Positions 48,850 through 61,290 of a stretch of 64,000 bases of DNA are shown here, in pieces. Under the pieces are notes generated by a model, which saw only the letters and a program-made list of their open reading frames with translations, was not told where the DNA came from and did not search any database. Source of the DNA: Lycorma delicatula (taxonomy: Eukaryota; Arthropoda; Insecta; Hemiptera; Fulgoridae); assembly GCF_047948215.1 (NCBI RefSeq), contig NC_134458.1:134605571-134669570 (forward strand), given 5' to 3'. Both the position numbers and the translations under genes were made by a program. Within the stretch, counting starts at the first letter, position 1. Each line of letters begins with the position of its first letter.

Positions 48850-49720
48850 CTTTGAAGTTGACTATTAAAACTTGCCTGGTCCATAGTCTGGCAGTTCATC
48901 TGGCTGCAGTTTTCTTTCTACTTGTCTCTTTGTCTTCCTTTTTTCTGAGTACATATTCTGCTTTCCTTATATGAATACTACTATAGTAGCCATCATTAAA
49001 TGATAGTACATCATACATTCCAATAGATAGTTTTTATTGAAACAAATACATTTTCAGAAAATGTTGTCCAAACTATATTGTTAAAGCTAATTTGATTCTA
49101 AATGAGATCATGAAGATTTTTTTTCAATAACTCAGGGTGAGCTAGATACTACAAATAGGTTTGACTAGCTTTAAAATTTCTTCACTTAAGGTAAGTTGCC
49201 CAAACACTTACCACTGCTTCTAAATGGCATTGCCATAGTAAACTTGCAATTTATCAGTTTCACCATCTGTAAGCCTGTTTTTACCCCTCATAGATTTTCC
49301 ATCTGGTAAAGTTTTCTTTTCATGTCTCTGTAACCTCAAACCCATTCCTTTTTGTATATGACCTACACATTCTAATTTCATTATTTTGACTTCATCACTG
49401 TAAGGATTGTCTTCAATTACACTCTGGAATCTCTTAAATAATTGATATATTGAACATTGTTTGGCAGAATGTTGAAATACTTCTACTGCTCCTGTAAGCT
49501 CCATTCTCCCACTGTAACCTTTGTCATTTTTAAAACATTCATGTTCCCTAGAAAACTTCTCTGATGTACATTTAACAGTATTTACTCAATACTGATACAT
49601 CAAGTACCTTGCTGTGTCAACACTGATCGCAGAACACTTACAAAGTTGTTCTGTGATGATCTTACTTCGACTATTCTAACTTCAGCACATCTCTTTACAG
49701 CTTCTTCTACATTTTAATTT
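48850..49720 (-). pseudogene. Mutator-like transposase remnant
   Basis: From about 49560 on the minus strand: HECFKNDKGYSGRMELTGAV, then EVFQHSAKQC, then IEDNPYSDEVKIMKLECVGH with IQKGMGLRLQ and MRGKNRLTDGETDKLQVYYG to 49222. After a short gap, NQISFNNIVWTTFSENVFVS continues with IKTIYWNV (about 49105-49022), LSFNDGYY-like text and RKAEYVLRKKEDKE to about 48860. The ECVGH.QK...LR block followed by LTD..D.L..YYG and SFNN..W is the signature of the Mutator-like transposase domain common in arthropod genomes. Stops and a missing stretch of coding sequence make it inactive. No inverted termini were found. Confidence 0.75.
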
Positions 49721-50637
49721 TAATTTTTTACATTTTAACATTTTAATTTTTGTTGAAGCATGCAAATCCATGACTGAACAAAAAACCTTACTTGCTCACA
49801 CCTTTATTTTATAACATATGGTGACAATCTCACCATATGTTGTGAGATTGTCCTCACAACATATACAAATTTCAAATTAACATCATATTTCTAAACTTCT
49901 GTTTTAGAAGATAGCTCTACTGAACTTTTAGAAATACTGATTTATTACAATTGTGACACATAATTAGAATATTCCTTACAAGGACATCCCCTTTTTTTAA
50001 GGAAAGACTGACAGTATTGTTTGTATTGCAGCTTACATTTTAGGAATGTTCCTATTATTTTAGTTAAAATGTCTAAATAAAAAATGCGATATCCAGTACT
50101 ATTAGTTTCAATACTAAAAATATTTATTAGAAAAGGTATGAAGATATAAATAGGAAAAAATCCAGAAAACATATGTTGCTGAATAAGTTAATAAAAATTT
50201 TTTAGTTATCATAGAAACACAATTTAGGTTCCATTGGAAAGCGGGAATTTCAAACTATATTTTGATTGTAAAATCTAAAAATCGATAAAACTTGCATTTT
50301 CGACCGAAGTCGTCTCCCCTTAACAGTTTTGTTTCACTCAAGTATGTTTGAATGTGTTTGTTGACGAATTAAAAACACAATTTTGAATAATTGTGTATGT
50401 ACAATATTTTGCCGAGAGAGCCCGCTAGTGTTGTGACTTTTGACCATGACTTAATGAAACAGTATGGTAAGAAACAGAGGCGGGGAAATAAGGATTTTTA
50501 GGTTATTTTTATAAATTGTTTGGTAATGTTGGATTTGTTGTGATTTCAAAATAGGTGTGTTCTGTTAAAAAAAGCATATGATTAAATAAGTGTACGATTA
50601 TTTTTGTGTTGAGTGGAAAATTTTAATCTATTCTATC
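49721..50637. other. Non-coding stretch, possible promoter at its end
   Basis: No coding sequence recognised to about 50300. From 50300 to 50637 the sequence is less AT-rich, has GAGCCCGCTAG and CAGAGGCGGGG words, and leads to the exon candidate at 50638. A donor-like TATG|GTAAGA occurs near 50465. This would suit a promoter or 5' UTR, but it is inference. Confidence 0.3.
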
Positions 50638-50697
50638 ATGGATGCTTACATGTGGATAAAAGAACCTGTGAGCAAAAGAATATCAAAAATGGTACAG
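50638..50697 (+). CDS. Possible first coding exon of an unrecognised gene
   Basis: ATG at 50638 opens 20 codons, MDAYMWIKEPVSKRISKMVQ, ending in a strong donor CAG|GTAAGT at 50697/50698 in phase 0. The codon use and composition look less AT-driven than the many chance frames nearby. I do not recognise the protein. An acceptor TTTTTCTTACAG at about 55250 is followed in phase by NKTIEEKLFLYKHKA and then AT-rich text to a stop, so it is a possible but unconvincing partner. The rest of the gene may lie beyond 64000. Confidence 0.3.
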
Positions 50698-51991
50698 GTA
50701 AGTGATTGAATTACTTAATATTTCTTTATTAATTTATTTTAAATGCTGTATTAAATTTTTGACTGAAAATGACCTCTTTTCGGACTGTTTTTACGAAATT
50801 TGGTTTGAGAGTGCAAGTTAGAAAGTTTGCAGACGCTCTGGTAAACAGATGTACGATGCTTACTTTTGGACTAAAGTAAGCGTATTTAGTTTATTTTTCA
50901 GTTTGAATGTCTTTTGAATTTGATTTTTATATTAATTTTGTTATAATTAATTAAAAAATGTTTATTCAGTTTGACCTTGTTTTCATCTCTTGTTGTTATA
51001 CACCCGATTTGAATGTAAATGCGTCTTACAAGCTAAAATTTTTAAACCAATAGATGTTAATATCTGAAGAAATTTATGTTGCTTATAATTCTAATTAACA
51101 AAACGTTATTTCGTATGTTTTTCTTTTTTTTTATAGAAAACTGTTAAACTATTAAAGCGTTACTGTTAAATTTTAAATACACTATATAATACAAGTCTCT
51201 CATGTATGTCTTATTTTCGTAGTTTGCATATATATAAATGAAATATTAAGTTAAACTGAAATTATAAGGAGAAAAAGTAAGGGAATTATTTTAGATTACA
51301 ACACACGACAGATTTAATAGTAAAACTTTTATAAATAACCCTAAAATAAAATTGTATAATTAATAAACTAGTAACTGAGATGGTAAATGAACCTCACTAT
51401 TTAAATTTTTTAATTGTTTTTAATCCAAAATTTATATTTTTTGTCTGACAAAGTAGAGATCTCTGTGAAAGCATTAACATAGCGGAAATGAGGGAAAAAT
51501 TAACCATAAATAAGAGAATGTTTTTTATACAAGTACTCAATGTTATTTAACTTTTTTGATCCATGTAACTGTTTTTATTAAAATAACTAATTCCAGACAT
51601 TGGCTTTTTTAATTAATGGCAATATTTTATTTTTAAAATGAGCCATTGTAGGTGTTTAACAATTAAATTGTTAAAACTACACAATATTGCAATTATATTT
51701 TTATTTATATTATGCCTTTTAGATAAAATTATAATTTAAAGTCTTCAACCTCATAATTTCATAGGATGATTTTAAAATGAGCATTTTTTAATTTTTGATG
51801 TATTAGTAGCTAAGGAATGATTGTTTGTTAACAAACTGTTTCAAAAATTTGTCAGATTTTTCCAGTTATCCAATATTTGTTCATCAGACCAAACCATGGT
51901 CTTTTCACACATGTGCTTCTTGAGGATTATTCAATACTCATTTCCGTATAATTTTATCAGACATGGCCCATCGGTATGATTATGCAATAAC
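50698..51991. other. AT-rich stretch, nothing identified
   Basis: No exon or element protein recognised. The end of this stretch (51830-51991) appears to be the inverted counterpart of a Penelope-like 3' region described at 51992. Confidence 0.4.
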
Positions 51992-52348
51992 AATTTATAA
52001 AAACCACTTACCAACATTTTTATATTCTTAAAATAAAAAAATAAAACTCAAATGTAAGTCGTGCATTTTTACATTTTACATAAACAGTGGTTGTCATGTT
52101 TAAAAATTAGCGTCAGTCACAATAACAGTGGAAACTTTAATTGTGACTGGATGCTAAGTTGACAAAATTTTAAAACTTGACAACCACTGTTGTACATTTT
52201 TACATTTTACATAATGACTTAATACAATGAATGAGTTTGTTATTTATTTTAAGAATAATAAAGTTTTTTGAGTTCCTGAAGATGGATTTGGTATCCGAAA
52301 GTCTTGAACACATTAAAAAAAGTTGTTGGTAAGTGGTTTTTATAAATT
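51992..52348. repeat. Nested inverted repeats with an inner hairpin between 20-bp direct repeats
   Basis: The outer arms 51992-52016 and 52324-52348 are perfect 25-bp complements. Further in, 52021-52055 and about 52225-52262 also match inversely. In the centre a hairpin (52084-52123 with 52140-52190, core ACAGTGGTTGTCA and CAGTCACAAT) is bounded by identical 20-bp direct repeats at 52064-52083 and 52195-52214. On the right arm CCTGAAGATGGAT...ATCCGAAAGTC (52275-52303) resembles the motif near the ends of Penelope-like elements. Confidence 0.75.
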
Positions 52349-53570
52349 ATTATTCATTTCCATAAGTTATTATTCATTTTCAAATGAAAATTTTGCTATC
52401 AGTGGAGAGTTATACATGCCTAATCTGTCTGTTTGGCTTAATGCTGGCATGACCAAATGGCTCATGTCCATTTGGTTCTTGACAAACTTGAATTTTATAT
52501 AGATAAATATGGTCTTTTTCTTTTAATTCTACCATGCTTTGACATGTTGCTTATTGGATGACAGCTTGTACTCAAGGCATGACTTAAATATTTAATATTT
52601 TATTCCAATTGATACATAATGCTATAGTATATAAATCACTCAGGAATGGGTAGAAATGCTACTCAATGGATAAAAAATGGAATTGTCATTTGTCTGAATC
52701 AAGGGAACCATGATAAAACAGAATATACTATTAATTATAAGATAGAAAATCTATATAAGCAAAGTACATGTTAGTTATTTAAAATATAAACAAATGAAAT
52801 AATGTAGATAAATGCACGAAGGTATTAAATATGGCAAAATAATTCACAATTCAGAAGCCATTATTGAAAATTACTTGAACACATATTTATGTATGAAAAT
52901 TACTAGAGCACATATTTATGTATGCAATGGAAAGGATGTATAGAGAAAAATAATTTATAACAGTACAATTTTTTTTTTTTAGAAAATTTTGTTAATATTG
53001 TAAAAGAGAACTTTTTAAATGGTTTCTTAATTTATTAAAAATGGCAAAGGAAGCATAATTAGGGCATTTTGTAAGCCAAAGTGTTGTGGTTCAGTTTATG
53101 AAATAGTTCTTATGAAAAAATCAAAATGCAATATACAGTGTGTACTATTAAGAAATTTACATTGTTGATTAGATATAGGTATTTTATTTGCCAAGATATT
53201 AGTAAAACTACTCACAATATGTATACCATTAAATATAAGTATATTTATTGGTATATGTATACCAGTAAAAAGTTACTGGTCTCTAATATATTATAAAATC
53301 ATCTGTCTTTATTGTGGTCTCATCTGTGAATCTCTGTACATCTGTCCAGGATATTTTTGAATGAATGTCGCATATAAAACTAATATTAATTTGTAACTCA
53401 AATAGAATTCTTAAGAGTTGCCACAGGAGACTAGCCTTTTTCAGGGTTGCTTGTCATTTTTAAGTACTGCTAACAAGGTGTGGTTTTGAGTGGTATCAAT
53501 GTTTGTGCTGTGTTTGAGTGATTATCCTCAACTATTTTTATAATTAACAATAAGGTACTTGCGTATTAAC
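52349..53570. other. AT-rich stretch, nothing identified
   Basis: No exon or element protein recognised on either strand. Short poly-T near 52969-52980. Confidence 0.4.
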
Positions 53571-53952
53571 GCCATCGCAGCTACAGCTTTTTTATTTAAA
53601 AACAAAGTAGTGGAAAATGAACAGTCTCTTTATTAATTTTGATAAATGGTTATTTATTTTATAAATATAATTTAACCAAACTTAACCTACACTTCGCTCG
53701 CTAACCTTGACTAATTTAATAAATTCATTTATTATTGCAATTGTTTAAATAATCAAAACACTCCTGTTAAATTAGTCAAGGTTAGTGAGCGTAGGTTAAG
53801 TTTGGTTAAATTATATTTATAAAATAAATATAAAAAACCATTTATTAAAATTAATAGACTGTTTTGAATCTATGTTAAACCCTATATCGGCCCATTTTCC
53901 ACTGAAATCCGATGACTACTTTGTTTTTAAATAAAGCTGTAACTACGGTGGC
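53571..53952. repeat. Foldback element with about 150-bp arms
   Basis: Left arm 53571-53719 and right arm 53767-53952 are reverse complements. The shared blocks, written for the left arm, are GCAGCTACAGCTTTTTTATT, AAACAAAGTAGT, TAAATATAATTTAACCAAAC, TTAACCTAC and TAACCTTGACTAATTTAA. The loop is about 47 bases. The right arm has about 35 extra bases near 53885-53905. This is a MITE-like structure without coding capacity. Confidence 0.85.
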
Positions 53953-54493
53953 GTCTTCTAAATGTTGAAAGATACCTATATCATCTATGATATTGTGCTC
54001 AGCTATATTTCTCTTTTCAAAGTTCTGATTGATAACAAATCCTATCTTGGTGATCCTTGATCCAAGCTATAGTTAGATGTATGTAGAGATAACTGCCTGT
54101 GAATGCTGAAAACTGTTGCTAGAAATTTCCAGATTATAAGAACGAATGAATGACTGTTTGATTATTGTATTTAATACAGCAAATTAATAAGTACAGTGCC
54201 ACTTATCAAGACTTGACATTGTTCAGTTAATGAATCCATCTTAAGCAGTAACACATAACAAATTTTTAGTCCTTAATTTTAAAATTTTTAGATTATTTAA
54301 TCTGATCTTGAGATAAAATTTCTTTAAAAAATAGGAAAAATTACAATCTTTTCATAAATATTTATTGTGCAGTTTGATACGTAGAATCTAAAAATGAATA
54401 GTTCAGTTTTTTGTTGCTCCTTATATATAAAAAACTTTTGCACGACAGAGGTTTATTTATGTTACTGTAGATGTCTTTCTAGCTCATGATTGC

Positions 54494-54538
54494 AAAACCC
54501 CCCTCACCATTTCTAAGAAATGGTGAGGGGGGGTTTGT
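54494..54538. repeat. Long GC-containing perfect hairpin
   Basis: ACCCCCCTCACCATTTCT is followed after one base by its complement AGAAATGGTGAGGGGGGGT; the only difference is six C against seven G. The stem is about 20 bp with almost no loop, in an otherwise AT-rich region. Confidence 0.85.
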
Positions 54539-56640
54539 TGTCAACAAACTGTTTCAAACATATAGGTTGTGGTAACTTAGATTATTTTACACTGCCTATC
54601 CTAATTTGTATTATGGTTGAAACACATACAAGACGCACCAGTTAAATACTTACTCTGAGATTGTTCATTAATATAGCTCTGAGAAGAGTTTAATAGGAAA
54701 TCGCATCATTCCTTTACCCATAGGTGGTGTAACGTTTGATATCTTAATGGCTTTTTGGAAGCAACTTGATTCATGTCAGATTACTTACAACTATTACAGT
54801 TGTGGCATTCAGTATATGTGATTTAGTAAAAAATTAATGATGCAGTTTAAATACTATTATAATTAAATTTATTTGATATAGATATAAAACTTCAGGGAAA
54901 ATAAGAGGTTGTATATTTTAATTAGATCATGTTTTGCCATTAAATAAAAATCCATAATTTTTAATTTGTTATAAATACAAATAAAAAAAAAAATAATATT
55001 CAGTTCATGTGAAGTGGCCTTTAACTATTTTGATGAATCTTATAAGCTTTTGTTTGAATTTTGAGATTGTTTGAAATGAATGTTCTCATTTTGTTGTAAA
55101 TGGAGAATTGCACAACTAAAAATGATCTTATTAAAAATAAGTTTTGCCTGGAGTAAATAAGGTGGAAAAATTAAATTGATAATAAATATATACTTTATAT
55201 AAACACTGATACTAGTATTTATTTTTGTTTTAATTTTATTTTTCTTACAGAATAAAACGATAGAAGAGAAACTCTTCTTATATAAACATAAAGCTTATAT
55301 ATATATGTTTACATATGTATATATTTATAAAAATTAAAGTGGTTATAATTTTCATGTTATTTATTAAGATTTTTTTTCTTTTTAATCTGTAATAAACAAT
55401 TAATACAATTTGAACTGGAAATCTTTTAATTAAAATTAAATTCAAACCTACATATGTCTGCTTTGAATCGCATCTTAAAATTTGTGTGTTATACATCTAT
55501 GCACTGTTGAATTTTAATATTAAACTAGTAAATTTTTAGATAAAAGGTACTTTTGATTTATCAGTGGATTATTTTTAATTTTTTTTTATATACAAATATT
55601 GTGTTTAATTAATTAAATTTATCTACTGTTTATCAGAATTATACATTTCAGGTAATGGTGTTATTGTTAATTATGATATATTTTATGTTCTTGTTTGTAA
55701 TTATTTATTTTGTTTTATTTTAAATTATGAATCTTAAATCGACAATGATTTAAGTGAAATTAACTTACACAGGAAAGTCGCACTCTTTGTGCAAGAGTGT
55801 ATTACATTTGCTACTCTAAGAGTAGTTAAGATACACTGAACAGAATGTTGGTGTCGCTGAAGCTGAATATCCCCTCATCTTGATTTCCTCCCATTTTTTG
55901 CAAATAGCTATTCCAGAGAAGAATGGTTGATGAAAAATGAATTAAAAAAATCTTACAGCAAATTAAAAGCTTTTGAGGCATGTGACTTCAGATGACTCGG
56001 TTCTGAGTCATCAGAGTATAATAAAAAATATAAATTAACCACTTTTAAATATAAATTTTTATTATTTTCTGAATTCTTTTCAGTTTTTTCTATGATGTTT
56101 AATTCAGTTGCTTATTCTTCTGTTTGTCATATACGTTTGGTTATTTGTGGTTTATTTTCTATAACTGGATTAGGTTTAATTGGTTCTATTAATTTTAACT
56201 AACCGTCAGACAATACATTGACTAATAATAAATTATACTAATAATAATAAATTTTAAATATATATATATTATATATTACTATTATTAATTGGTTCTCAGA
56301 ATTTATCTTGCACAGTGAAACCGCGTTAATCTAGATCGCAATTTCAAGGTAAACATTTCAATGAGTGTTTTATGAATGTGCGATATACAGAAAATCTTCA
56401 GCCTTGCACTATTAACAAAAAACAATGAAAAAAATTGGGTAAATTGTATTTCGCTTAAAATTGCACGGACCCAACTTATATTTATATATTTTTTTTTCTT
56501 TTTCCCCCCTCTGAAATTGTGCGCTGTAAAAAAAATTGATTATGCAAATAAGGAAACACTGCTGGGCTTTTTATTATCAAGGTCATTGATTGCAATTCCT
56601 CGCTATCTTTTGTTATATAAAATCATAGTTATTAAAACAT
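54539..56640. other. AT-rich stretch, nothing identified
   Basis: No exon or element protein recognised. The acceptor-like site near 55250 is discussed with the exon candidate at 50638. The segment 55770-55930 is slightly GC-richer but gives no frame. Confidence 0.4.
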
Positions 56641-56705
56641 ATACTCATTCATCCTCTGAAGTAATACCTTGCGGTGGTTCCGCAATAAAAATAAGGGAAA
56701 AAAAT
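56641..56705 (+). mobile_element. Likely SINE 3' tail
   Basis: TCATTCATCCTCTGAAGTAA, followed by TACCTTGCGGTGGTTCCG and an A-rich end at 56683-56705, matches my recollection of the 3' end of the tRNA-derived SINE whose heads are at 26100 and 39020. The head is not visible here. The identification rests on memory of the family and is tentative. Confidence 0.4.
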
Positions 56706-57892
56706 TTTCAAACATACGTCTGAAAACGAGTTAAGGCTGACGAAAAATTTCGTCCGGATTTTAGTTCATCCGGACTGTACTTCATTTTTAGACTTATCAT
56801 ATTGTTGCAACATTTTCTGTCAAGTTTTTAGCAAATTGAATTGTATTTATAATTTTGTTTAATTAATTTTGTATTTAATTTGAATTACTATTTTTTACTT
56901 TGAGTAATAAATTGTAATATTTTTTTCGAATTATTGTTAAAAACATTTTAAGAGAAATATTTTGAAGATAAAAATTGACTTAACGAGTTAAGGTGTGTAG
57001 TTCTTTTAAAAAGGGTTAGGTAAGAAACGAAAAAATATTAGTTTCATTATTTTCATCGTGGGTATTCGTTACATGTTCTTTATTTCATGCCTATATTTCG
57101 TTTACGTTTAAATTAACAATGCGGAATAGAAACTATCGCGGAAATGGAATAAATTTAAACCACTGATTTAAATTCAATCGGCTAATGAATGACTGATAAA
57201 ATTAATGAATCATCGAATTGTATTAAATTTATCTTAAAGCTAGTAACAATAAATTACACTGCTCAACATGATTTTTGTCTCGCGAGTATCAAGAGATGTA
57301 ATTAATGTAGTTTTTTTTATCCTTTTCAAATATGTATTCGGAATTTTTCAATCACCGGCAGTTTTTTATTTTAATTTTTTTAAAACTTTTTTTCGTCCAT
57401 TTGTCCATTATCAAGTAAAAACTCGTAGAACATTGCCTAACGCTTCTGTTATGCAGGTTCAGACATGTTAGACATGTACAAACGTGATCTAGTATTACAC
57501 ATCAGAACGATGCCAGTTGTGAGATAAAGTGAACCAGTGAACACGTTATTGTGAATATTTTGTGTCAACACATTTTTAAAAAGTAAATAACATTTTATTT
57601 CACTAAACTTATAATTTTTATTGTAAATTATATCTTTACAGTCTAGGGTTAATAATTAATAAATCATGTATTTAATTTTTTTAAAAAATTTACTTATTAC
57701 TGCGGTTAAGAAAAAGTCCAAAATCAAAATTTGTTTGAATTTTGGACTATTTTGGACACTGAATTAGTAGTTTTCCAGGATAAACAGTTTTCATTGTTTT
57801 TTTTTATCAGAATGAGTATATGTTACTGTTGGCTTACTTAGCTGATGTATTTTCTCATTTAAACGATTTGATTGTGAATTTACAAAAACAAA
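56706..57892. other. AT-rich stretch, nothing identified
   Basis: No exon recognised. A small perfect stem GTCCGGAT...ATCCGGAC lies at about 56752-56778. Confidence 0.4.
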
Positions 57893-59000
57893 TCAAAAGG
57901 ACCTGATAAATATGAATATGGAAATGAAAAAAATATACCTAAAAACAGGTAAGATTGTTCGAAACAACGCGATTAGCGAAAGAAGACTGGAAACAAGTCT
58001 CTTTTGCCGTGCCGCACTATCAGCGCGTTCGTTGCCTGAAATTCCAATATGGCTGGGGATCCAGCAAACGGTCAAATAGGGTTATTGGAGAACGTCACCA
58101 ACCGCCTATACTGCACTCATGGAATCTGAGCAGACAAAGTACGTGTCGAAATGTTGAGCTAATTATATTTAAGCATACAACTTAATAGCGTACAACTCCG
58201 CAACGAAAATATTTACGGTGCTAGGTAGACCAAAGATGTACGTTGTGTTGCTAACCGCAAATCACAAAAAAAACAGAATTAACATTTTTAGAGCCATCCG
58301 TATAAACAATAGCATCAGGATTCACGCTGTTTATAAGATTATAGAATTTTTCTCGTAATTTAATCGACTTTGTGTTATGAATGCATTAATTAGACTTGAG
58401 CGGAACGTACCTGAAGCAAGACTGATAAATGAATTACTGACTGCATCGAGTATCTTTAGAGCGGTGGTCCGCGCCGACAAATAAGCCAGACAATCTAAGC
58501 GGGAACGGACCAGAGCTCTGTAGAAGCGCAACATGCATATACAATCGGCCCTCAACGGGTATTTGAACTCTCAACAACATTTTAAAATTCAATATTTTAT
58601 CCACGTCAGTCCGTCAAATCACAATCGTGCTTCAACTGGTTCACCGTATAAAAACACTTGAGGTTCAACATGTTCCCTCAACAGGAAAAGCAAATGCTCT
58701 TCGTTTTTACCGAGGAAAAAGCGAGTCCAGTCGATTTACACCACGATTCTAAGCGGATTACTGTGTTACTACGGTAAACAAGTGCACTTAGGACACTTCC
58801 CCGAGCTACTCCGTTTCTAGCGTAAAACTTTTGGATATCGTCGTTCCAACTCGAACTCGAAAGTACCATCTACTGAGTAAACCCCTGATGAATGCAAGGA
58901 GATTCCCCTATATACTTCACTCATGAAGTGTATTTAGGATTCCTCTCCTTCACGCCGTGTCGTACACTTTTTGCAAATCGAAAAATACAATGTCTGTTAT
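57893..59000 (-). pseudogene. Second copy of the jockey/I-like LINE, RT to RNase H
   Basis: On the minus strand the RT region starts near 58990 and gives RLESWCKSTGLAFSSVKTKS (about 58750-58690), the same text as in the copy at 45396-46060. Next, LRFYRALVRSRLDCLAYLSA (58535-58475) is the conserved block after the RT, and VCWIPSHIGISGNERADSAA (58070-58010) is the C-terminal part of an RNase H domain with its last catalytic Asp. Many stops and shifts occur. The presence of RNase H places the family near the I/jockey-like LINEs. Confidence 0.8.
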
Positions 59001-61290
59001 TGTTGTCAAGGCTGTTTTGAATAACAGCCTTTGTTCAAAAAAAATTTGATGTACAAATTTTCCCAATTTCCAAATATACTAAACAAGTTATTCAATAGCT
59101 TGGGGCTTGCAAATAAGGGGGTGCGATGGTGGTATAGGCGCGGCGGCTCAACCAATGGATACTTTGTCCATCCTATTTCTAAATTATAAAAATTTGCAAT
59201 TATAAATTCTTTTCCATTAAATTTCATTATCCTTATTTTAATTCTGTTTATTTTGAAATTATATTCTAACAATATAAAGCTATATCACTCAGAATTTCTT
59301 CAGACTTCGTTTTTGGTCATAAGTAAATTGGGACATTATAATTTTTCTCCTATGATTATTACTATGCTCTCAATTATTTCCTTAATTTCCAGAAATTAAT
59401 ATTCCAGGAATTAAAGGAAGGAAAAGATTCATTCTAGAGAAAGAATAAGTTTTTCCATATCTGTTTCCTCCGGGAGTTTCAGTTCCTCCGGGTAAATTAA
59501 GGCGTTCTGAAATTCTTTCTGGGGCGAAATCTTTCACTCTGTATAACTGAATCGTTTTCGGACATATGTTTATATGAACTTTTTTCTTATTTTTAGCCTC
59601 TAGAATGAGTTGTCAAAGTATTGCCCTATCCTCCTGAATCACTCTGTATATTAAGGAACGTCAACTCTCCAAATGAAGACAGATTTGTGGTATCGCCCCA
59701 TTGTGTGAATGACTGACCAAACAATATCAAATACACCGCTCAAAGGAGTGAATTTTCAAACGCTAGATACTAATCTTAATTGTTGATCGGCGTTATAACC
59801 AACATTTTTCTCAGAATTAAACTAGAAATTATTTGTTTATTGGTAGGTCAACAAAACTTTCTTAAAACGTAAGTGAGGTAGAGGTCTGGGATCACTTTTA
59901 CAATTTCATTTATCAGTAACCATAAGGAAGCACCAAATTTACCCTACGATTTGTACCGTAAGAATTTTATTACGGTTTAATTTTACAGAGGGAGCAGAAA
60001 GCAGGGCTATATGTTTCGCTAGCCGAAATTGTAACGAACTGTTTTTTTATTGTTTATATGAACGTTTTTTCTTATTTGTATGTATAGATTTCCGTACAAT
60101 TTGCAATCACCGGTAAATTGAATATAATGTAATTGATTGCATATTCACGTATGCTTACATATTGCTTTACTTCTTGAACCAAACTAAAATTACTGTACTC
60201 AAAAAAATTAATTTATTTTTCAGATAAACTTTCACATGTTTATCAACAGAGAGATAGAGAGAGACACAGATATTTCTGATTGGTTAAAGTTCATGCTATC
60301 TCTTATCATACTTAAAAAAACGTTTCTTATACATTATGAGTGCTAGGCAATCTGAGTTCAAGGTTTCAGTTGTTTAGGCATTTTAATAGAACTTATTTCT
60401 TTTATTTTTTTCAACTGTAGTTTTTGTTTTTATTTTGTACATTAGTAGAAATCCTTGAACGTCTTAACTGTAGAATAGATAGTTCTGTTAACAGAACTAT
60501 GATTTGACCTGAAAATGCTCCAATTATAGTAATAAACTATAGTAATAAAAGTGCTGAAAGACTTTTATAAAAAAGTATAAAAGTACTTTTAAAAAAAAAG
60601 TATATTTACTATTTCCTTGTTATCTCTATTGGTGATGATTGTTAAACAGTAAAAAGATCAGATTGGTTTTAAATTTAGTTGATTATTTTTGTAAACGGTC
60701 TTCTAGCACGTTTTTGTTTTTTAGTTAATGTTAATAGAAATGTATTTTCTAAAGTAGATGTTAGATGTAAGTAAGGTGTTCGTAAAAAAAATATTATTGA
60801 ATATCAGTATGACCTTAGCAGTCGCTTAAGTAAATCTTATAAAAATGTGTATAGTTTTAAATATTATCACAAAACTTTTCGTCAGTTAATTTTTTTTACT
60901 TTTCCCCAACTACATTAATTACTTTACTTTGCTAAAACAGGTAATTGAATACTATATTTAACTTGTAGTATTTATTTAACTTAGATATTATGTATATATT
61001 TATTTTTGTGAATGAAACTGTTAGTGCTTAAAACGATAAATATGAAGTAAACAGATTAATAATTTTATCTTGCACAAAATACGGAATGATAATAAGCGTA
61101 AGACAGATTTAAAAATAAAGACTTTCTTAAAAATAATTGTAATTTTATAATGAATGGTTTTCCTTTTATAATTGAGAAAGCGGGAGCTCATTAAAATCTG
61201 ATAGATTGTCATTTGTTTTTAAGAATTTTTTTTTTCAAATATATACTTGTTTGTACAAAAATGTAATTAATGAAAGATTTTACGCTAATA
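59001..61290. other. Mixed stretch with possible transposon termini
   Basis: No exon recognised. CCTCCTGAATCACTCTGTATA at 59630-59650 resembles the terminal repeat of mariner/IS630-type elements but no partner end was found. The segment 59880-60030 (GGGAGCAGAAAGCAGGGCTA and surroundings) reads like a repeat end of unknown type. Confidence 0.35.

Noticed and set aside
55251..55337. Terminal exon candidate after the 50638 exon
   Set aside because: The acceptor is good and the phase fits, but the sequence turns into low-complexity AT text and matches no protein I know.
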